Positions 14,954 through 24,368 of a DNA stretch of 64,000 nt are shown piece after piece. The stretch comes from Flavobacterium profundi (GTDB taxonomy: Bacteria > Bacteroidota > Bacteroidia > Flavobacteriales > Flavobacteriaceae). The position numbers were made by a program, and so were the translations under genes. A model generated the notes under the pieces. It was not told the origin of the DNA, did not search any database, and worked only from the letters and a program-made list of their open reading frames with translations. The stretch lies in the NCBI RefSeq assembly GCF_006491645.1, contig NZ_VDCZ01000001.1:496001-560000 (forward strand), written 5' to 3'. Each line of letters begins with the position of its first letter. Within the stretch, counting starts at the first letter, position 1.

Positions 14954-15034
14954 TTATTCTTTTTCTACTTTATTGATTTTTTCATCTATTCTACAACATT
15001 TTGAATCATCTTGTAATTTGTGAGTGTTTTTCAT
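14954..15034 (-). CDS. 26-residue Cys-pair peptide
   Basis: The tiny ORF starts MKNTHKLQDD, has a Cys-Cys pair ('SKCCRIDEKIN') and ends 'KVEKE'. It resembles the first 30 residues of the zinc/cadmium ATPase at 12658, which reads MKNT...'QLCCTLEEKINRI'. It starts 15 bases after the CzcB adaptor gene and just before the operon terminator. It may be a leftover N-terminus of a second such ATPase or a genuine small metal-binding peptide; I cannot decide. Confidence 0.4.
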   Translation of the reverse strand: MKNTHKLQDDSKCCRIDEKINKVEKE

Positions 15035-15049
15035 AATTTATAATCCTTT

Positions 15050-16315
15050 TTAATGAACGTGCTCTCCACCACCTTTTGAAGCTGCCAATAAATAAAATGC
15101 ACCTTTAATAACAATTTTTGAATTTGTTGGAATCTCTTCTACTAATTTAATTTCCGTATAACCTAAATCGGTTGTTCCTGGAACTACTTCTATTGCTTTA
15201 AAGTGTACTTCGTTGTGTTCTTCTTCCTCGCCAACAGCTTCTTCAGAATGTGCTTCGCCTTCTTTGTGTTCGTGTGCTTCTGCTTTTTCAGCTGTGGCTT
15301 TTTCTACATGTTCTTCTTGTATGTAAATATAATATTTATCTCCGTTTCTCACAACTGCGTCTTTAGGCAGTGCTTGAACCGTTTGATTGGTAATGTTAAT
15401 ATTAGCTGCAACATACATTCCAGAAATTAAACCTTTTGTATCATTTTCATTAATCTTGGCATGTACTGCCACCGATTTACTTTCGTTTGAAAAGGATTTA
15501 TTAATACCAAATATTTTCCCTTTAATAGATTTGTTAGATTGATTGGTTAACACGAAATCAACTTCTTGACCAATAGATATTTTACCTAAATCTTTTTCAA
15601 AAACATTTAAATCAAGGTGCATTTGTGTGTTGTCAATTACTTCAAAAAGACTTATTCCTGTATCTGCAAAAGTTCCTTTTGTAATGCCTATTTTACCCAC
15701 ATAACCACTTATTGGAGCAATAATTGGAATTAAAGATGAGTTTCCTGATAAACTTACATTTAATGCTTGTAATTTGTTTTTAGTGGATTGTGCTCTTGCT
15801 CTTTCCACTGCCAATTTTGCTTTTACTTCTTGAAATACTTTACGAGGATTTACATCTTCTTCACTCAATGTTTTTTGACGATTGTATTCCAGTTGTAAGT
15901 ATTCAATATTCGCTACAGCTGAATTGTAATCTTCTTGCATTTCAGCAACTTCAAGGTTTTGAAGTGTAGCCAATGTTTTTCCTTTTGCTACATAAGTCCC
16001 CTCTAACACATAAATCTCTTTAACAACTCCACCAATTAAAGTAGAAACATTTGCCATGTTTTGTGGAGGAACAGTTGTGTAACCATTAGCTTTGATGATT
16101 GTATTTAGGTTTTTCATTTCAATACTACCTGTTTCAATTCCAACTGTTTCAAATTGCGTTTTAGTCAATGCTACTTCTGTTTCCGATTTTTCTTCTTCGT
16201 GAGCTTCTTCTGTTTTCTTTTCTCCACATGAATTTAGAATCAAGAAAGAAGAAAGAAGAAAGATTTTAAAAAATGAGCTTATTTTATAATTTGATTTTAA
16301 AAATATATTTATCAT
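15050..16315 (-). CDS. RND efflux periplasmic adaptor (CzcB-like)
   Basis: The 421-residue protein is the membrane-fusion subunit of the efflux system encoded with the gene just upstream. Residues 10-30 are a lipoprotein signal ending 'LILNSCGEKK' (Cys30 as lipid site). The lipoyl halves are 'VSTLIGGVVKEIYVLEGTYVAKG' (split) and 'APISGYVGKIGITKGTF', with a coiled-coil hairpin between them, then the beta-barrel and a His/Glu-rich insert ('HEHKEGEAHSEEAVGEEEEHNEVH', in two parts) near residue 345-370, which could bind metal. It follows the permease gene after 11 bases. Metal range is likely Zn/Co/Cd, from the permease type. Confidence 0.88.
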   Translation of the reverse strand: MINIFLKSNYKISSFFKIFLLSSFLILNSCGEKKTEEAHEEEKSETEVALTKTQFETVGIETGSIEMKNLNTIIKANGYTTVPPQNMANVSTLIGGVVKEIYVLEGTYVAKGKTLATLQNLEVAEMQEDYNSAVANIEYLQLEYNRQKTLSEEDVNPRKVFQEVKAKLAVERARAQSTKNKLQALNVSLSGNSSLIPIIAPISGYVGKIGITKGTFADTGISLFEVIDNTQMHLDLNVFEKDLGKISIGQEVDFVLTNQSNKSIKGKIFGINKSFSNESKSVAVHAKINENDTKGLISGMYVAANINITNQTVQALPKDAVVRNGDKYYIYIQEEHVEKATAEKAEAHEHKEGEAHSEEAVGEEEEHNEVHFKAIEVVPGTTDLGYTEIKLVEEIPTNSKIVIKGAFYLLAASKGGGEHVH

Positions 16316-16326
16316 TATCGTGAGTA

Positions 16327-19300
16327 TTAATTGTTATTGAAAGATGGAAATTGCATTTGAATAGCACTTTGATTGTAAGCGTTTACTGCTTCGATGTTTT
16401 GCTTTTTAATGTCAATGGCTTGATTAAGAAAACTGATGTAAGACCAGTAACTCATATCGCCATTGGCATAACTTTTTTGTGCTGTAGAGATGATCTGTTC
16501 TGCATATTTTAAACCTTCGTTTTCAAAATATTGTATTGCTTTTTGTTGTTTTGCAAATTGGTTTACTAATTCTTCTTTTTGCAATTTTAGAGTCAATTTT
16601 GTTTTATCGAATTCTAATTGCGATTGTGACTTACTTATTTCAGAAGCTTTAGCTCGAGCTGTATTTGCACCACTAAACAAAGGAATTTGTAAACCAACTG
16701 TAAATCCTTGAAAATAAGACTCTTTGTTTAACGTTTGACCAAAATAACCCAAGCCTAATTTTGGTGCTCGCATTTTTTTGAAAGCATTTGCTTCTTTTTC
16801 ATAAACCATAGCTTGTTGGCTATAATAATCACTTACTAATGTTTCTGCTTTGGATTCTTCTAAAACCGATGAACTAGCATATTTTAAAGAAGTTGAAGCT
16901 TCTGGAAGTATATTTTCATTTGTCTGTATAAAATATTGCAACTGCTTTTGATAAATTACCAAATCAAGTAGAATTTGTGCTTTTAAGGTTTCAATTTCCT
17001 TTATTTTAGCTTTAGCACTAATAGCTTCAATACTACCGCTCTCACCAGTTTTAAATCGCAGTTCAGCATTTTTAAGAAATTTTGAATACACCTCATACAA
17101 TTCATCATTTAACTTTTGAATTGAAATACCATATAAATATTGATAATAGGCAATAGTTACTGCTTTTTCGATTTCATATTCCGATAATGCTTTTTGTTTT
17201 TCAGCCAGTTTTGCCAATTCTTCTTGAAGTTGTCTGTTTGCTTTTGTACTACCACCAATGGGGAAATATTGTTGAATACTAACATTATTGTCATAATCTA
17301 CGCTATTGTATTGTCCACCCATGTATTCAATTTGCAAAGGATCTGCTTGAAAAGCTGTTTTCTTAAGAACTGTTTGTTTTTCAATTTCCTTATCGGCAAT
17401 TTTTAAATCCATATTATTCTCTTTAGCCATTGTAATAGCTTGTTCTAAAGTTATGGGTTTGCTGTTTTGAGCAAATGAAAATGTACTAATGAATAATACG
17501 ATTATGGTAATAATTGAATTTGACATTTTTTTTCTTTTTTTAATACCCTTCTCAAAAAGTAAATATAAAATTGGCAATACGATTAAGGTTAGTAAGGTTG
17601 CTGAAAACAAGCCACCAATAACAACCGTAGCTAATGGTTTTTGCACTTCTGCACCACCACTGGTTGATAATGCCATTGGTAAAAACCCTAATGAAGCAAC
17701 AGCAGCAGTCATTAAAACTGGTCGCAATCTGGTTTTTGTGCCAATTAAAACGCGTTGTAATGGGTCTGTAATTCCTTCTGATTTTAATTGGTTGAAATAA
17801 GAAATCAGTACAATTCCATTTAGTACTGCAATACCAAATAAAGCAATGAAACCAATACCTGCTGAAATACTAAAAGGCATTCCTCTCATCCATAAAGCAA
17901 AAACACCACCAATTGCTGATAATGGTATGGCTGTAAAAATTAATACCGCTTGTTTCATGCTATGGAATGTGAAGAATAACAACACCATAATTAATGCCAA
18001 TGCAATTGGTAAGGCTACAGAAAGTCTTTTGTTTGCTTCTACTAAATTTTCAAATTGTCCACCATAGGTTATATAATATCCTGCTGGAAGTTCAAAATTT
18101 GTTTCTAATTTTTGTTGAATTTCTTCAACAACACTTTTTACATCACGACCACGTACATTTAATCCTATGGTTATTCTTCGCTTTCCATTTTCACGAGAAA
18201 CCTGAACTGGTCCTTGCTCGTATTCTACAGAAGCTACTTGATAAAGTGGTACTTGTTGGCCGCTTGGTAATGGTATAAAAAGATTAGATACATCTGAAAT
18301 ATCACTACGATTTTCGGCATTCATTCTAACTACTACATCAAAACGTTTACTTTCTTCATAAATTTTACCTGCACTTTCACCCGCAAAAGAGGATCTGATG
18401 ATTTTATTTACATCTGTAATATTTAGTCCATACAAGGCAATTTTATCGTAATCATATTTAATAGTGATTTGTGGTAACCCTGTTACTTTATCGGGTTTTA
18501 AATCACCCACTCCTTGAATATTATTTATTTTTGAAATTAATTCTTTTGCTTTTTCATCTAATACTTCTAAATCATCACCAAAAATTTTTATAGCAATATC
18601 ACTTCTACTACCAGTCATTAATTCGTTAAAACGCATTTGAATAGGTTGAGAAACTTCAATATTTGCTCCAGGAATAACCTCTATTTCTTCTTTCATCAAG
18701 TTAGCTAGATCTTCCCAGTTTTCAGCCGAACTCCATTCTGATTTATCTTTCAAAACAATAATAAAATCACCACTTTCAATAGGCATAGGATCTGTAGGAA
18801 TTTCTCCACTACCAATTTTTGTTACAATAGTTTTAATTTCAGGAAATTTTGCTTTTAAAATTTTTTGACATTTAGTTGAAGTTTCAATAGTTTGAGTAAG
18901 CGAACTTCCTGTCATAATTGTAACATTTATTGCTAAATCTCCCTCTTCAATTGTTGGAATAAATTCACCACCCATATTTTGGAAAACTAGTAATGCCATT
19001 ACAAATAATCCGATTGCAATACCCAATACTGCTTTTTTTATTTGTAATGCTTTGTCTAAAAACGGAGTATATATTTTTTCTAACCATGCTATCAATTTAT
19101 CACTGAAATTTTCAGTATGTTCTGTCTTTTTAGACAAGAACATTGCACTCATCATGGGCACATAAGTTAAAGAAAGGATGAAAGCACCAATTACAGCAAA
19201 GCCAACAGTCATAGCCATAGGTTTAAACATTTTACCTTCTGTTCCCACTAATGCTAATATTGGTAGATATACGATTAAAATAATTATTTCTCCAAAAGCA

Positions 19301-20643
19301 GCACTGTTACGAATTTTAGAAGCAGATTGGTACACTTCAACATCCATTTCTAATTGAGTCAAATTCTTTTTCCTTTTAAGTTTCTGTAAATGATGCATTG
19401 TGGCTTCCACAATAATTACTGCACCATCGACAATAATCCCAAAATCGATAGCCCCTAAACTCATTAAATTTCCACTTACTCCAAATTGATTCATCAATAT
19501 AACTGCAAATAGCATTGACAACGGAATTACCGAAGCTACGATTAGTCCTGCACGAAGATTTCCTAAAAATAAAATCAATACAAAAATTACAATTAATGCT
19601 CCTTCTAATAAGTTCTTACTAATTGTACCAATGGCATTCTCTACTAATTTACCTCTGTCAATAAAAGCTTCTGCAACAACTCCTTCTGGAAGTGTTTTAT
19701 TAATCTGAACCATTCTTTCTTTAACTCTATCTACAACTGCTTTTGAGTTTTCACCTTTTAACATTAATGCCATTCCACAAACAATTTCTCCTTTACCATC
19801 TTTTGTAGCTGCACCATATCTCATAGCATATCCCTCTTTAACCGAGGCGACATCACGAATTAAAACAGGTGTACCGTTTCTATTTTTTACAACAACATTT
19901 TCCAAATCATTACTTCCAGTTGCCATACCTACCCCGCGAATAAAGTAGGTCATTTGATCCTTTTCTATATATGCTCCTCCTGTATTTTGGTTATTTTTTT
20001 CTAAAGCTTCAAAAATTTCAGTGATCGTTACATCTAAACTCTTTAAGGTATTTGGTTTAACAGCTATTTCAAACTGTTTTAATTTACCACCCCAAGTAGC
20101 AACTTCTGCAACGCCTTCAACTCCTTGTAATTGTGGAACTATAATCCAATCTTGAATAGTTCTTAATTTGGTAGCGTCGTATTTATCTTCATATCCTTTT
20201 TTCGCATATACATCATATTGATATATTTCTCCTAAACCAGTAGTTATTGGAGCCATTTCTGGGGAACCTGCATAATCTGGAATGTTTTCTTTAGCTTGAC
20301 TTATTCTTTGAAAAATTTGATTCCTTGCCCAATAAATATCTACATCATCTTTAAAAACTACTGTAACTACAGAAAGTCCAAAACGAGAAATACTTCTCAA
20401 TTCTATAATTTTTGGAATTGTTTTTAAAGATTGCTCTAATGGATATGTAATGAGTTGCTCAATTTCTTGACTGGCTAAAGTAGGTGCATTTGTAATAATT
20501 TGCACTTGATTATTAGTAACATCTGGTAATGCGTCAAGTGGTAATTGTTTTATTGAATAGCTTCCCCAAGCTACTAACACAAGTGTAAAAAGTAGTATAA
20601 CGAATTTGTTCTTTATACTGAATTGTATGATTTTGTCTAACAT
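16327..20643 (-). CDS. CzcA-type RND permease fused to TolC-like outer-membrane factor
   Basis: This 1438-residue protein is two efflux subunits in one frame. Residues 1-1035 are a heavy-metal RND permease: first helix 'KNKFVILLFTLVLVAWGSYSI', the TM4 motif 'GAIDFGIIVDGAVIIVEA' of the HME1 (Co/Zn/Cd/Ni, CzcA) group, and the last helix 'LPILYLLFEKGIKKRKK'. From Met1040 comes a signal-peptide-like stretch 'ITIIVLFISTFSFAQ' and then a TolC/CzcC protein (1055-1438: 'ITLEQAITMAKENN', 'QQYFPIGGSTKA', 'LQIPLFSGANTARA'). There is no stop between the halves. The signal-like segment could allow processing into two mature proteins. It is followed by the adaptor gene. Such fusions occur in other Bacteroidetes. 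Confidence 0.9.
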   Translation of the reverse strand: MLDKIIQFSIKNKFVILLFTLVLVAWGSYSIKQLPLDALPDVTNNQVQIITNAPTLASQEIEQLITYPLEQSLKTIPKIIELRSISRFGLSVVTVVFKDDVDIYWARNQIFQRISQAKENIPDYAGSPEMAPITTGLGEIYQYDVYAKKGYEDKYDATKLRTIQDWIIVPQLQGVEGVAEVATWGGKLKQFEIAVKPNTLKSLDVTITEIFEALEKNNQNTGGAYIEKDQMTYFIRGVGMATGSNDLENVVVKNRNGTPVLIRDVASVKEGYAMRYGAATKDGKGEIVCGMALMLKGENSKAVVDRVKERMVQINKTLPEGVVAEAFIDRGKLVENAIGTISKNLLEGALIVIFVLILFLGNLRAGLIVASVIPLSMLFAVILMNQFGVSGNLMSLGAIDFGIIVDGAVIIVEATMHHLQKLKRKKNLTQLEMDVEVYQSASKIRNSAAFGEIIILIVYLPILALVGTEGKMFKPMAMTVGFAVIGAFILSLTYVPMMSAMFLSKKTEHTENFSDKLIAWLEKIYTPFLDKALQIKKAVLGIAIGLFVMALLVFQNMGGEFIPTIEEGDLAINVTIMTGSSLTQTIETSTKCQKILKAKFPEIKTIVTKIGSGEIPTDPMPIESGDFIIVLKDKSEWSSAENWEDLANLMKEEIEVIPGANIEVSQPIQMRFNELMTGSRSDIAIKIFGDDLEVLDEKAKELISKINNIQGVGDLKPDKVTGLPQITIKYDYDKIALYGLNITDVNKIIRSSFAGESAGKIYEESKRFDVVVRMNAENRSDISDVSNLFIPLPSGQQVPLYQVASVEYEQGPVQVSRENGKRRITIGLNVRGRDVKSVVEEIQQKLETNFELPAGYYITYGGQFENLVEANKRLSVALPIALALIMVLLFFTFHSMKQAVLIFTAIPLSAIGGVFALWMRGMPFSISAGIGFIALFGIAVLNGIVLISYFNQLKSEGITDPLQRVLIGTKTRLRPVLMTAAVASLGFLPMALSTSGGAEVQKPLATVVIGGLFSATLLTLIVLPILYLLFEKGIKKRKKMSNSIITIIVLFISTFSFAQNSKPITLEQAITMAKENNMDLKIADKEIEKQTVLKKTAFQADPLQIEYMGGQYNSVDYDNNVSIQQYFPIGGSTKANRQLQEELAKLAEKQKALSEYEIEKAVTIAYYQYLYGISIQKLNDELYEVYSKFLKNAELRFKTGESGSIEAISAKAKIKEIETLKAQILLDLVIYQKQLQYFIQTNENILPEASTSLKYASSSVLEESKAETLVSDYYSQQAMVYEKEANAFKKMRAPKLGLGYFGQTLNKESYFQGFTVGLQIPLFSGANTARAKASEISKSQSQLEFDKTKLTLKLQKEELVNQFAKQQKAIQYFENEGLKYAEQIISTAQKSYANGDMSYWSYISFLNQAIDIKKQNIEAVNAYNQSAIQMQFPSFNNN

Positions 20644-20724
20644 TGAAAATATTATAATGAATTAGAAATTAGCAAATAAAAATTTGCCATAATTTGTGCT
20701 ATGAACACAAGTTTCTAACCCGAA

Positions 20725-20743
20725 TCCCGAAGAAGCATCGGGA
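20725..20743. repeat. Short GC-rich palindrome before the efflux operon
   Basis: TCCCGA AGAAGCA TCGGGA forms a 6-bp hairpin that stands out from its AT-rich surroundings. Similar 'CCCGA..TCGGG' elements are dispersed in Flavobacteriaceae genomes. Confidence 0.4.
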
Positions 20744-20752
20744 CGGGCTTCA

Positions 20753-21079
20753 TTATACTATTTGAGGGGGTTGCCAAATACTCCCAAAGAAATTGGCATA
20801 CAAATTAGATTTGTAAATGGAGTTTAGCGTTTGAATTTCTTCAATTGAGGTATGAAAATTAAAAACTACTGTAGGTACATAAGACAATACACTTTGTCCA
20901 CAGCAGTTACAGATACAAAAAGGAGAACATGCATCATTTTCCTGATCGTGTGAATGATTATCAGAGTTTGTCTCTATTTTACTTGCAGTATGCGTAAAAT
21001 TAGATGCTTCCACATCTGCACATGGCAAACATGAAAGTATCACTAAATAGATTGATAATATGTAGCTTAAAAATTTCAC
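20753..21079 (-). CDS. Cys/His-rich exported protein (DUF6660-like)
   Basis: This 108-residue protein starts with a signal peptide ('MKFLSYILSIYLVILSCLPCAD'), has a His/Asp stretch 'DNHSHDQEND', then the cluster 'CSPFCICNCCGQ' (five Cys) and a C-terminal part ending 'FFGSIWQPPQIV'. The Cys cluster could bind metal in the periplasm. It precedes the CzcA-TolC gene on the same strand (109-base gap). A similar small exported protein with a Cys cluster and a 'SIW.PP/IP' end is at 55609-55962, upstream of the Cus operon, so these may be sensors or accessory proteins tied to RND metal efflux. Confidence 0.65.
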   Translation of the reverse strand: MKFLSYILSIYLVILSCLPCADVEASNFTHTASKIETNSDNHSHDQENDACSPFCICNCCGQSVLSYVPTVVFNFHTSIEEIQTLNSIYKSNLYANFFGSIWQPPQIV

Positions 21080-21232
21080 AGCTGTAAAAGTAGTAAAATT
21101 ATTTAATTTTATTTTAAGATTAGAAATGATTTATATAATAATACAATAACATTGCTGCAATATAAAACTAAATTATGAAAACGGAAGTTTGTCCATTGCA
21201 TGAATTCTATAGTATGTTATAAAAATATAATT

Positions 21233-23314
21233 TTATTTTTTACTTATTTTTCTTTTTAAAAGTTGAGCGTTAATTGCAACGATAATTGTGCTTAAACTCA
21301 TAAAAACAGCTCCAATTGCTGGACCTAAAACAAAACCAGATGAATATAAAACTCCTGCTGCTAATGGAATTGCAATAACATTATACCCAGTTGCCCAAAT
21401 AAGGTTTTGAATCATTTTATTATAAGTGGCTTTTCCAAACAGGATTAAATTTGCTATATCTTGAGGATTGCTATTTACTAAAATAATATCCGCGGTTTCT
21501 GCAGCAACATCTGTTCCTGAACCTACTGCAATTCCTACATTAGCTTGTGCTAGGGCAGGTGCATCATTAACACCATCACCTGTCATTGCTACAAACTCAC
21601 CTTTGGCTTGAAGGTCTTTTATTATTTCTACTTTTTGATGTGGTAATACTTCTGCAAAATAGCCATCTAAACCTAACTTATCACTTACTGCTTTTGCTGT
21701 GATTTCGTTATCTCCAGTAGCCATTAATACCTTAATATTATTCTTTTTAAAAATTCTAATTGCTTCTGCTGATTCTGGTCTGATTTCATCTGCTAATGCA
21801 ATAAAACCTACTAACTTATTGTCGATTACAATAAAAACTACTGTTTCTGCTGCATCACTGTAAGCATCTTCTGGAATTGAAATATTATTTTCACGTAAAT
21901 ATCCTGGACTTACTACTTTTACTTCTTTTCCTTCTACAATAGCTTCTACACCTTTACCTGTAATTGCTTTAAATTTTTCAAGATTAGGTATTACTACTTT
22001 ATTTTCTTTTACTTTTTTAATAATCCCAACTGCAATAGGATGTTCTGAACTTTGTTCTAAAGCACTAGCTAGTCTTAAAACTTCCTCTGTAGTAAAATTT
22101 TTATCTACCGTTTCAATTCTTGTAACACCAAAATCTCCTTTGGTTAATGTTCCTGTTTTATCAAATAATAATGCCGAGATTTTACGAGATTCTTCAAATG
22201 CAGTTCTATTTCGAATTAACAAACCATTTTGAGCAGAAACCGCTGTTGAAATTGCAACAACTAAAGGAATAGCAAGACCTAAAGCATGTGGACAAGCAAT
22301 TACCATTACCGTTACCATTCTTTCTAAAGCAAAAACAAAAGGAAATCCTAAAAGTAACCATGTAGCTAAAGTTCCAAAACCTATAACTAAAGCAATATAA
22401 GTAAGCCATTTTGCAGCTCTATCGGACAAATTTTGCATTTTTGATTTGGTCTTTTGAGCTTCTTCTACCATCTTAATCACTTTATTAAGATAGCTGTCTT
22501 TTCCTGTATGTTCTACTTTAACATTTATAGTACTATTTCCGTTTACAGAACCACCAATGACTTTATCATTTACTTCTTTTTTAACTGGTTTTGACTCTCC
22601 AGTTAACATTGATTCATTTAAATAACTGGTGCCTTCTGTAATTATTCCATCTGCTGGAACTTTTTCACCAGGTTTTATAAGTATTATATCATCTTTTAAT
22701 AATTTATCAAGAGCTATATCTTCAATTTTATCTCCAGTAACTTTATGTGCTTCGGCAGGCATCATACTTACCAAAAGTTGCAAAGCTTTGGATGCTCCTA
22801 AAACACTTTTCATTTCTATCCAATGTCCAATTAGCATAATAGCTATAAGTGTAGCCAACTCCCAAAAAAAATCAACTCCTTTAAGCCCAAATACAGTTGC
22901 AGAACTATAAAAATATGCAACACTAATTGCCATTGATATTAATGTCATCATACCTGGAGCACCACTTTTTATTTCTGACCAGAATCCTTTTAGAAAAGGC
23001 CAACCACCATAAAAATATACAATTGTTCCAAAACCAAAAAGGACATAAGAATTTCCGGGTAGTAAATATTCATACCCAAAAAAATCTTGTATCATTGGAG
23101 ATAAAAATAATATGGGAATGGTTAAGAATAAGGTTACCCAAAAGCGTTTTTTAAAATCATTAATCATCATTTGGTGGTGGTCATGACCTGCCATTCCCAT
23201 TGGAACGCTACCATGATCGTGCTTCATTTTTGAATGATCCATTTTTGAATGGTCTTCTGTTTTATGATTCATTTTAGAATGATCCATTTTTTGGGGTTGT
23301 TTGTTATTTTCCAT
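21233..23314 (-). CDS. copB: CopB-type copper P1B-ATPase (CPH motif)
   Basis: The 693-residue pump has a His/Met-rich N-terminal tail with repeated 'DHSKM' units (residues 10-50: Met and His as copper ligands) rather than an HMA domain. The metal-site helix reads 'VMVIACPHALGLAIPL', the CPH form of the P1B-3 (CopB) group linked to Cu2+/Cu+ export. Other motifs: 'LTGESKP', 'LFDKTGTLTKG', 'SSEHPIAVG', '[20 protein letters not shown]'. The final helix pair 'YNVIAIPLAAG' and 'MSLSTIIVAINAQLL' is typical for copper pumps. It starts 13 bases after the PPK2 gene, so it can be read from the long upstream operon. Length is normal. Confidence 0.92.
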   Translation of the reverse strand: MENNKQPQKMDHSKMNHKTEDHSKMDHSKMKHDHGSVPMGMAGHDHHQMMINDFKKRFWVTLFLTIPILFLSPMIQDFFGYEYLLPGNSYVLFGFGTIVYFYGGWPFLKGFWSEIKSGAPGMMTLISMAISVAYFYSSATVFGLKGVDFFWELATLIAIMLIGHWIEMKSVLGASKALQLLVSMMPAEAHKVTGDKIEDIALDKLLKDDIILIKPGEKVPADGIITEGTSYLNESMLTGESKPVKKEVNDKVIGGSVNGNSTINVKVEHTGKDSYLNKVIKMVEEAQKTKSKMQNLSDRAAKWLTYIALVIGFGTLATWLLLGFPFVFALERMVTVMVIACPHALGLAIPLVVAISTAVSAQNGLLIRNRTAFEESRKISALLFDKTGTLTKGDFGVTRIETVDKNFTTEEVLRLASALEQSSEHPIAVGIIKKVKENKVVIPNLEKFKAITGKGVEAIVEGKEVKVVSPGYLRENNISIPEDAYSDAAETVVFIVIDNKLVGFIALADEIRPESAEAIRIFKKNNIKVLMATGDNEITAKAVSDKLGLDGYFAEVLPHQKVEIIKDLQAKGEFVAMTGDGVNDAPALAQANVGIAVGSGTDVAAETADIILVNSNPQDIANLILFGKATYNKMIQNLIWATGYNVIAIPLAAGVLYSSGFVLGPAIGAVFMSLSTIIVAINAQLLKRKISKK

Positions 23315-23327
23315 TTTAATAAATTCT

Positions 23328-24059
23328 TTAGTTATTTGGATATTTTAGATTAAGATTTTTTAAATGTTCTGTTAGTATTTTTGCTACTTGATAGTTACGA
23401 TACCATTTTTTGTTTGCAGGAATTATATTCCAATCTGGACTATCGCAATTATTAATTATGCTATTATAAGCCGTTTGATATTTATGCCATAATTTAGCTA
23501 CATTAGTATCTTCTTTGCTGTATTTCCATCGCTTATGAGGTTTGGTTAATCTTTCTTTAATTCTTTTTTCTTGTTCTTCTTTTGATATATGTAAAAACAT
23601 CTTGATTACAGTAATGTTATTTTGCTCAAAATGCTCTTCAAGGTTTTTAATAAGTTTACAGCGATGTATCATCATTTTATCAGAACTTTTATTTTCTATT
23701 ATGGGCATGATGATATCTTCATAATAAGAACGATTGAAAATCTGAATTACACCTTTTGGTGGAACATGTGAATATACTCGCCACAAAAAATCATGACTTA
23801 ATTCTTCTTCTGTTGGTTTTTTAAAAGATTTTACCTGAACACCTTGTGGGTTCATACTACTAAAAACATGTCTTATTGTACCATCTTTACCAGAAGTGTC
23901 CATTCCTTGTAGTATTATAAGTAAAGCAAATCTTCCATCTGCATAAAACTTATTTTGCAGTTCAAAAAGTTCTTTTCGCAACTTTTTTAATGCTTCCTTT
24001 GCTACATCTTTAGACAGATTGTTTACGGGTTCTACTGAAATATCATTAAGAGTATTCAT
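23328..24059 (-). CDS. Polyphosphate kinase 2 (PPK2)
   Basis: The 243-residue cytoplasmic enzyme transfers phosphate between polyphosphate and nucleotides. It has Walker A 'GMDTSGKDGT' (about residues 51-60), 'KSFKKPTEEELSHDFLWRVYSHVPPKG' (split; lid region), the Walker B-like 'IQIFNRSYYEDI' and 'WKYSKEDTNVAKLWHKYQ'. These are the PPK2 signatures, in single-domain length. Direction (NTP synthesis or polyP synthesis) cannot be read with certainty. It is 1-2 bases from the next gene in a tight operon of energy and stress genes, so it may regenerate nucleotides under metal stress (inference). Confidence 0.92.
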   Translation of the reverse strand: MNTLNDISVEPVNNLSKDVAKEALKKLRKELFELQNKFYADGRFALLIILQGMDTSGKDGTIRHVFSSMNPQGVQVKSFKKPTEEELSHDFLWRVYSHVPPKGVIQIFNRSYYEDIIMPIIENKSSDKMMIHRCKLIKNLEEHFEQNNITVIKMFLHISKEEQEKRIKERLTKPHKRWKYSKEDTNVAKLWHKYQTAYNSIINNCDSPDWNIIPANKKWYRNYQVAKILTEHLKNLNLKYPNN

Positions 24060-24060
24060 T

Positions 24061-24363
24061 TTAGTGTTTTATTGTAAGTTTCTGTATCATTTCTTCATTT
24101 AAATTTTCGCTATACATACCATAAGCATCGACTAATAAACCTTTAATTCCTTCTTTAGATGATATTGCATATAGTATACTATTATCATCTGTACTGCTCA
24201 TTCCCTCAAATCGATAAAAGGCATCAACCTCAAAATCTTCAGGATGTATTTTAATTTTAAGTGAAGCACATTTTATGCAATCAGGATTCAAATTGAAATC
24301 ATAGGTATAACCTCTACTTATTAAATCGTTTATTGCTTCTGAAAGCGTGTCGTAATTTGTCAT
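24061..24363 (-). CDS. Conserved small cytoplasmic protein
   Basis: The 100-residue protein reads 'YDTLSEAINDLISRGYTYDFNL', 'IHPEDFEVDAFYRFEGMSSTDDNSILYAISS' (split) and 'KGLLVDAYGMYSENLNEEMIQKL'. It has no signal or membrane segment. This family is common in Bacteroidetes; homologues are often labelled phosphoribosylpyrophosphate synthetase, but the sequence has none of the PRPP synthase motifs, so I treat the name as unreliable. It overlaps nothing and sits between PPK2 and an exported protein with very short gaps. Confidence 0.7.
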   Translation of the reverse strand: MTNYDTLSEAINDLISRGYTYDFNLNPDCIKCASLKIKIHPEDFEVDAFYRFEGMSSTDDNSILYAISSKEGIKGLLVDAYGMYSENLNEEMIQKLTIKH

Positions 24364-24368
24364 TTTTT

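Noticed and set aside
15203..15430. Phe/Cys-rich plus-strand ORF
   Set aside because: It is the antisense of the His/Glu-rich insert of the CzcB adaptor; the odd composition comes from that.
10622..23314. A transposon carrying the zinc/copper genes
   Set aside because: No transposase, resolvase or terminal inverted repeats were seen; only the integrase at 56028 explains mobility.
24061..24363. Annotation as phosphoribosylpyrophosphate synthetase
   Set aside because: The 100-residue protein lacks the PRPP-binding loop and is a third of the enzyme's length.
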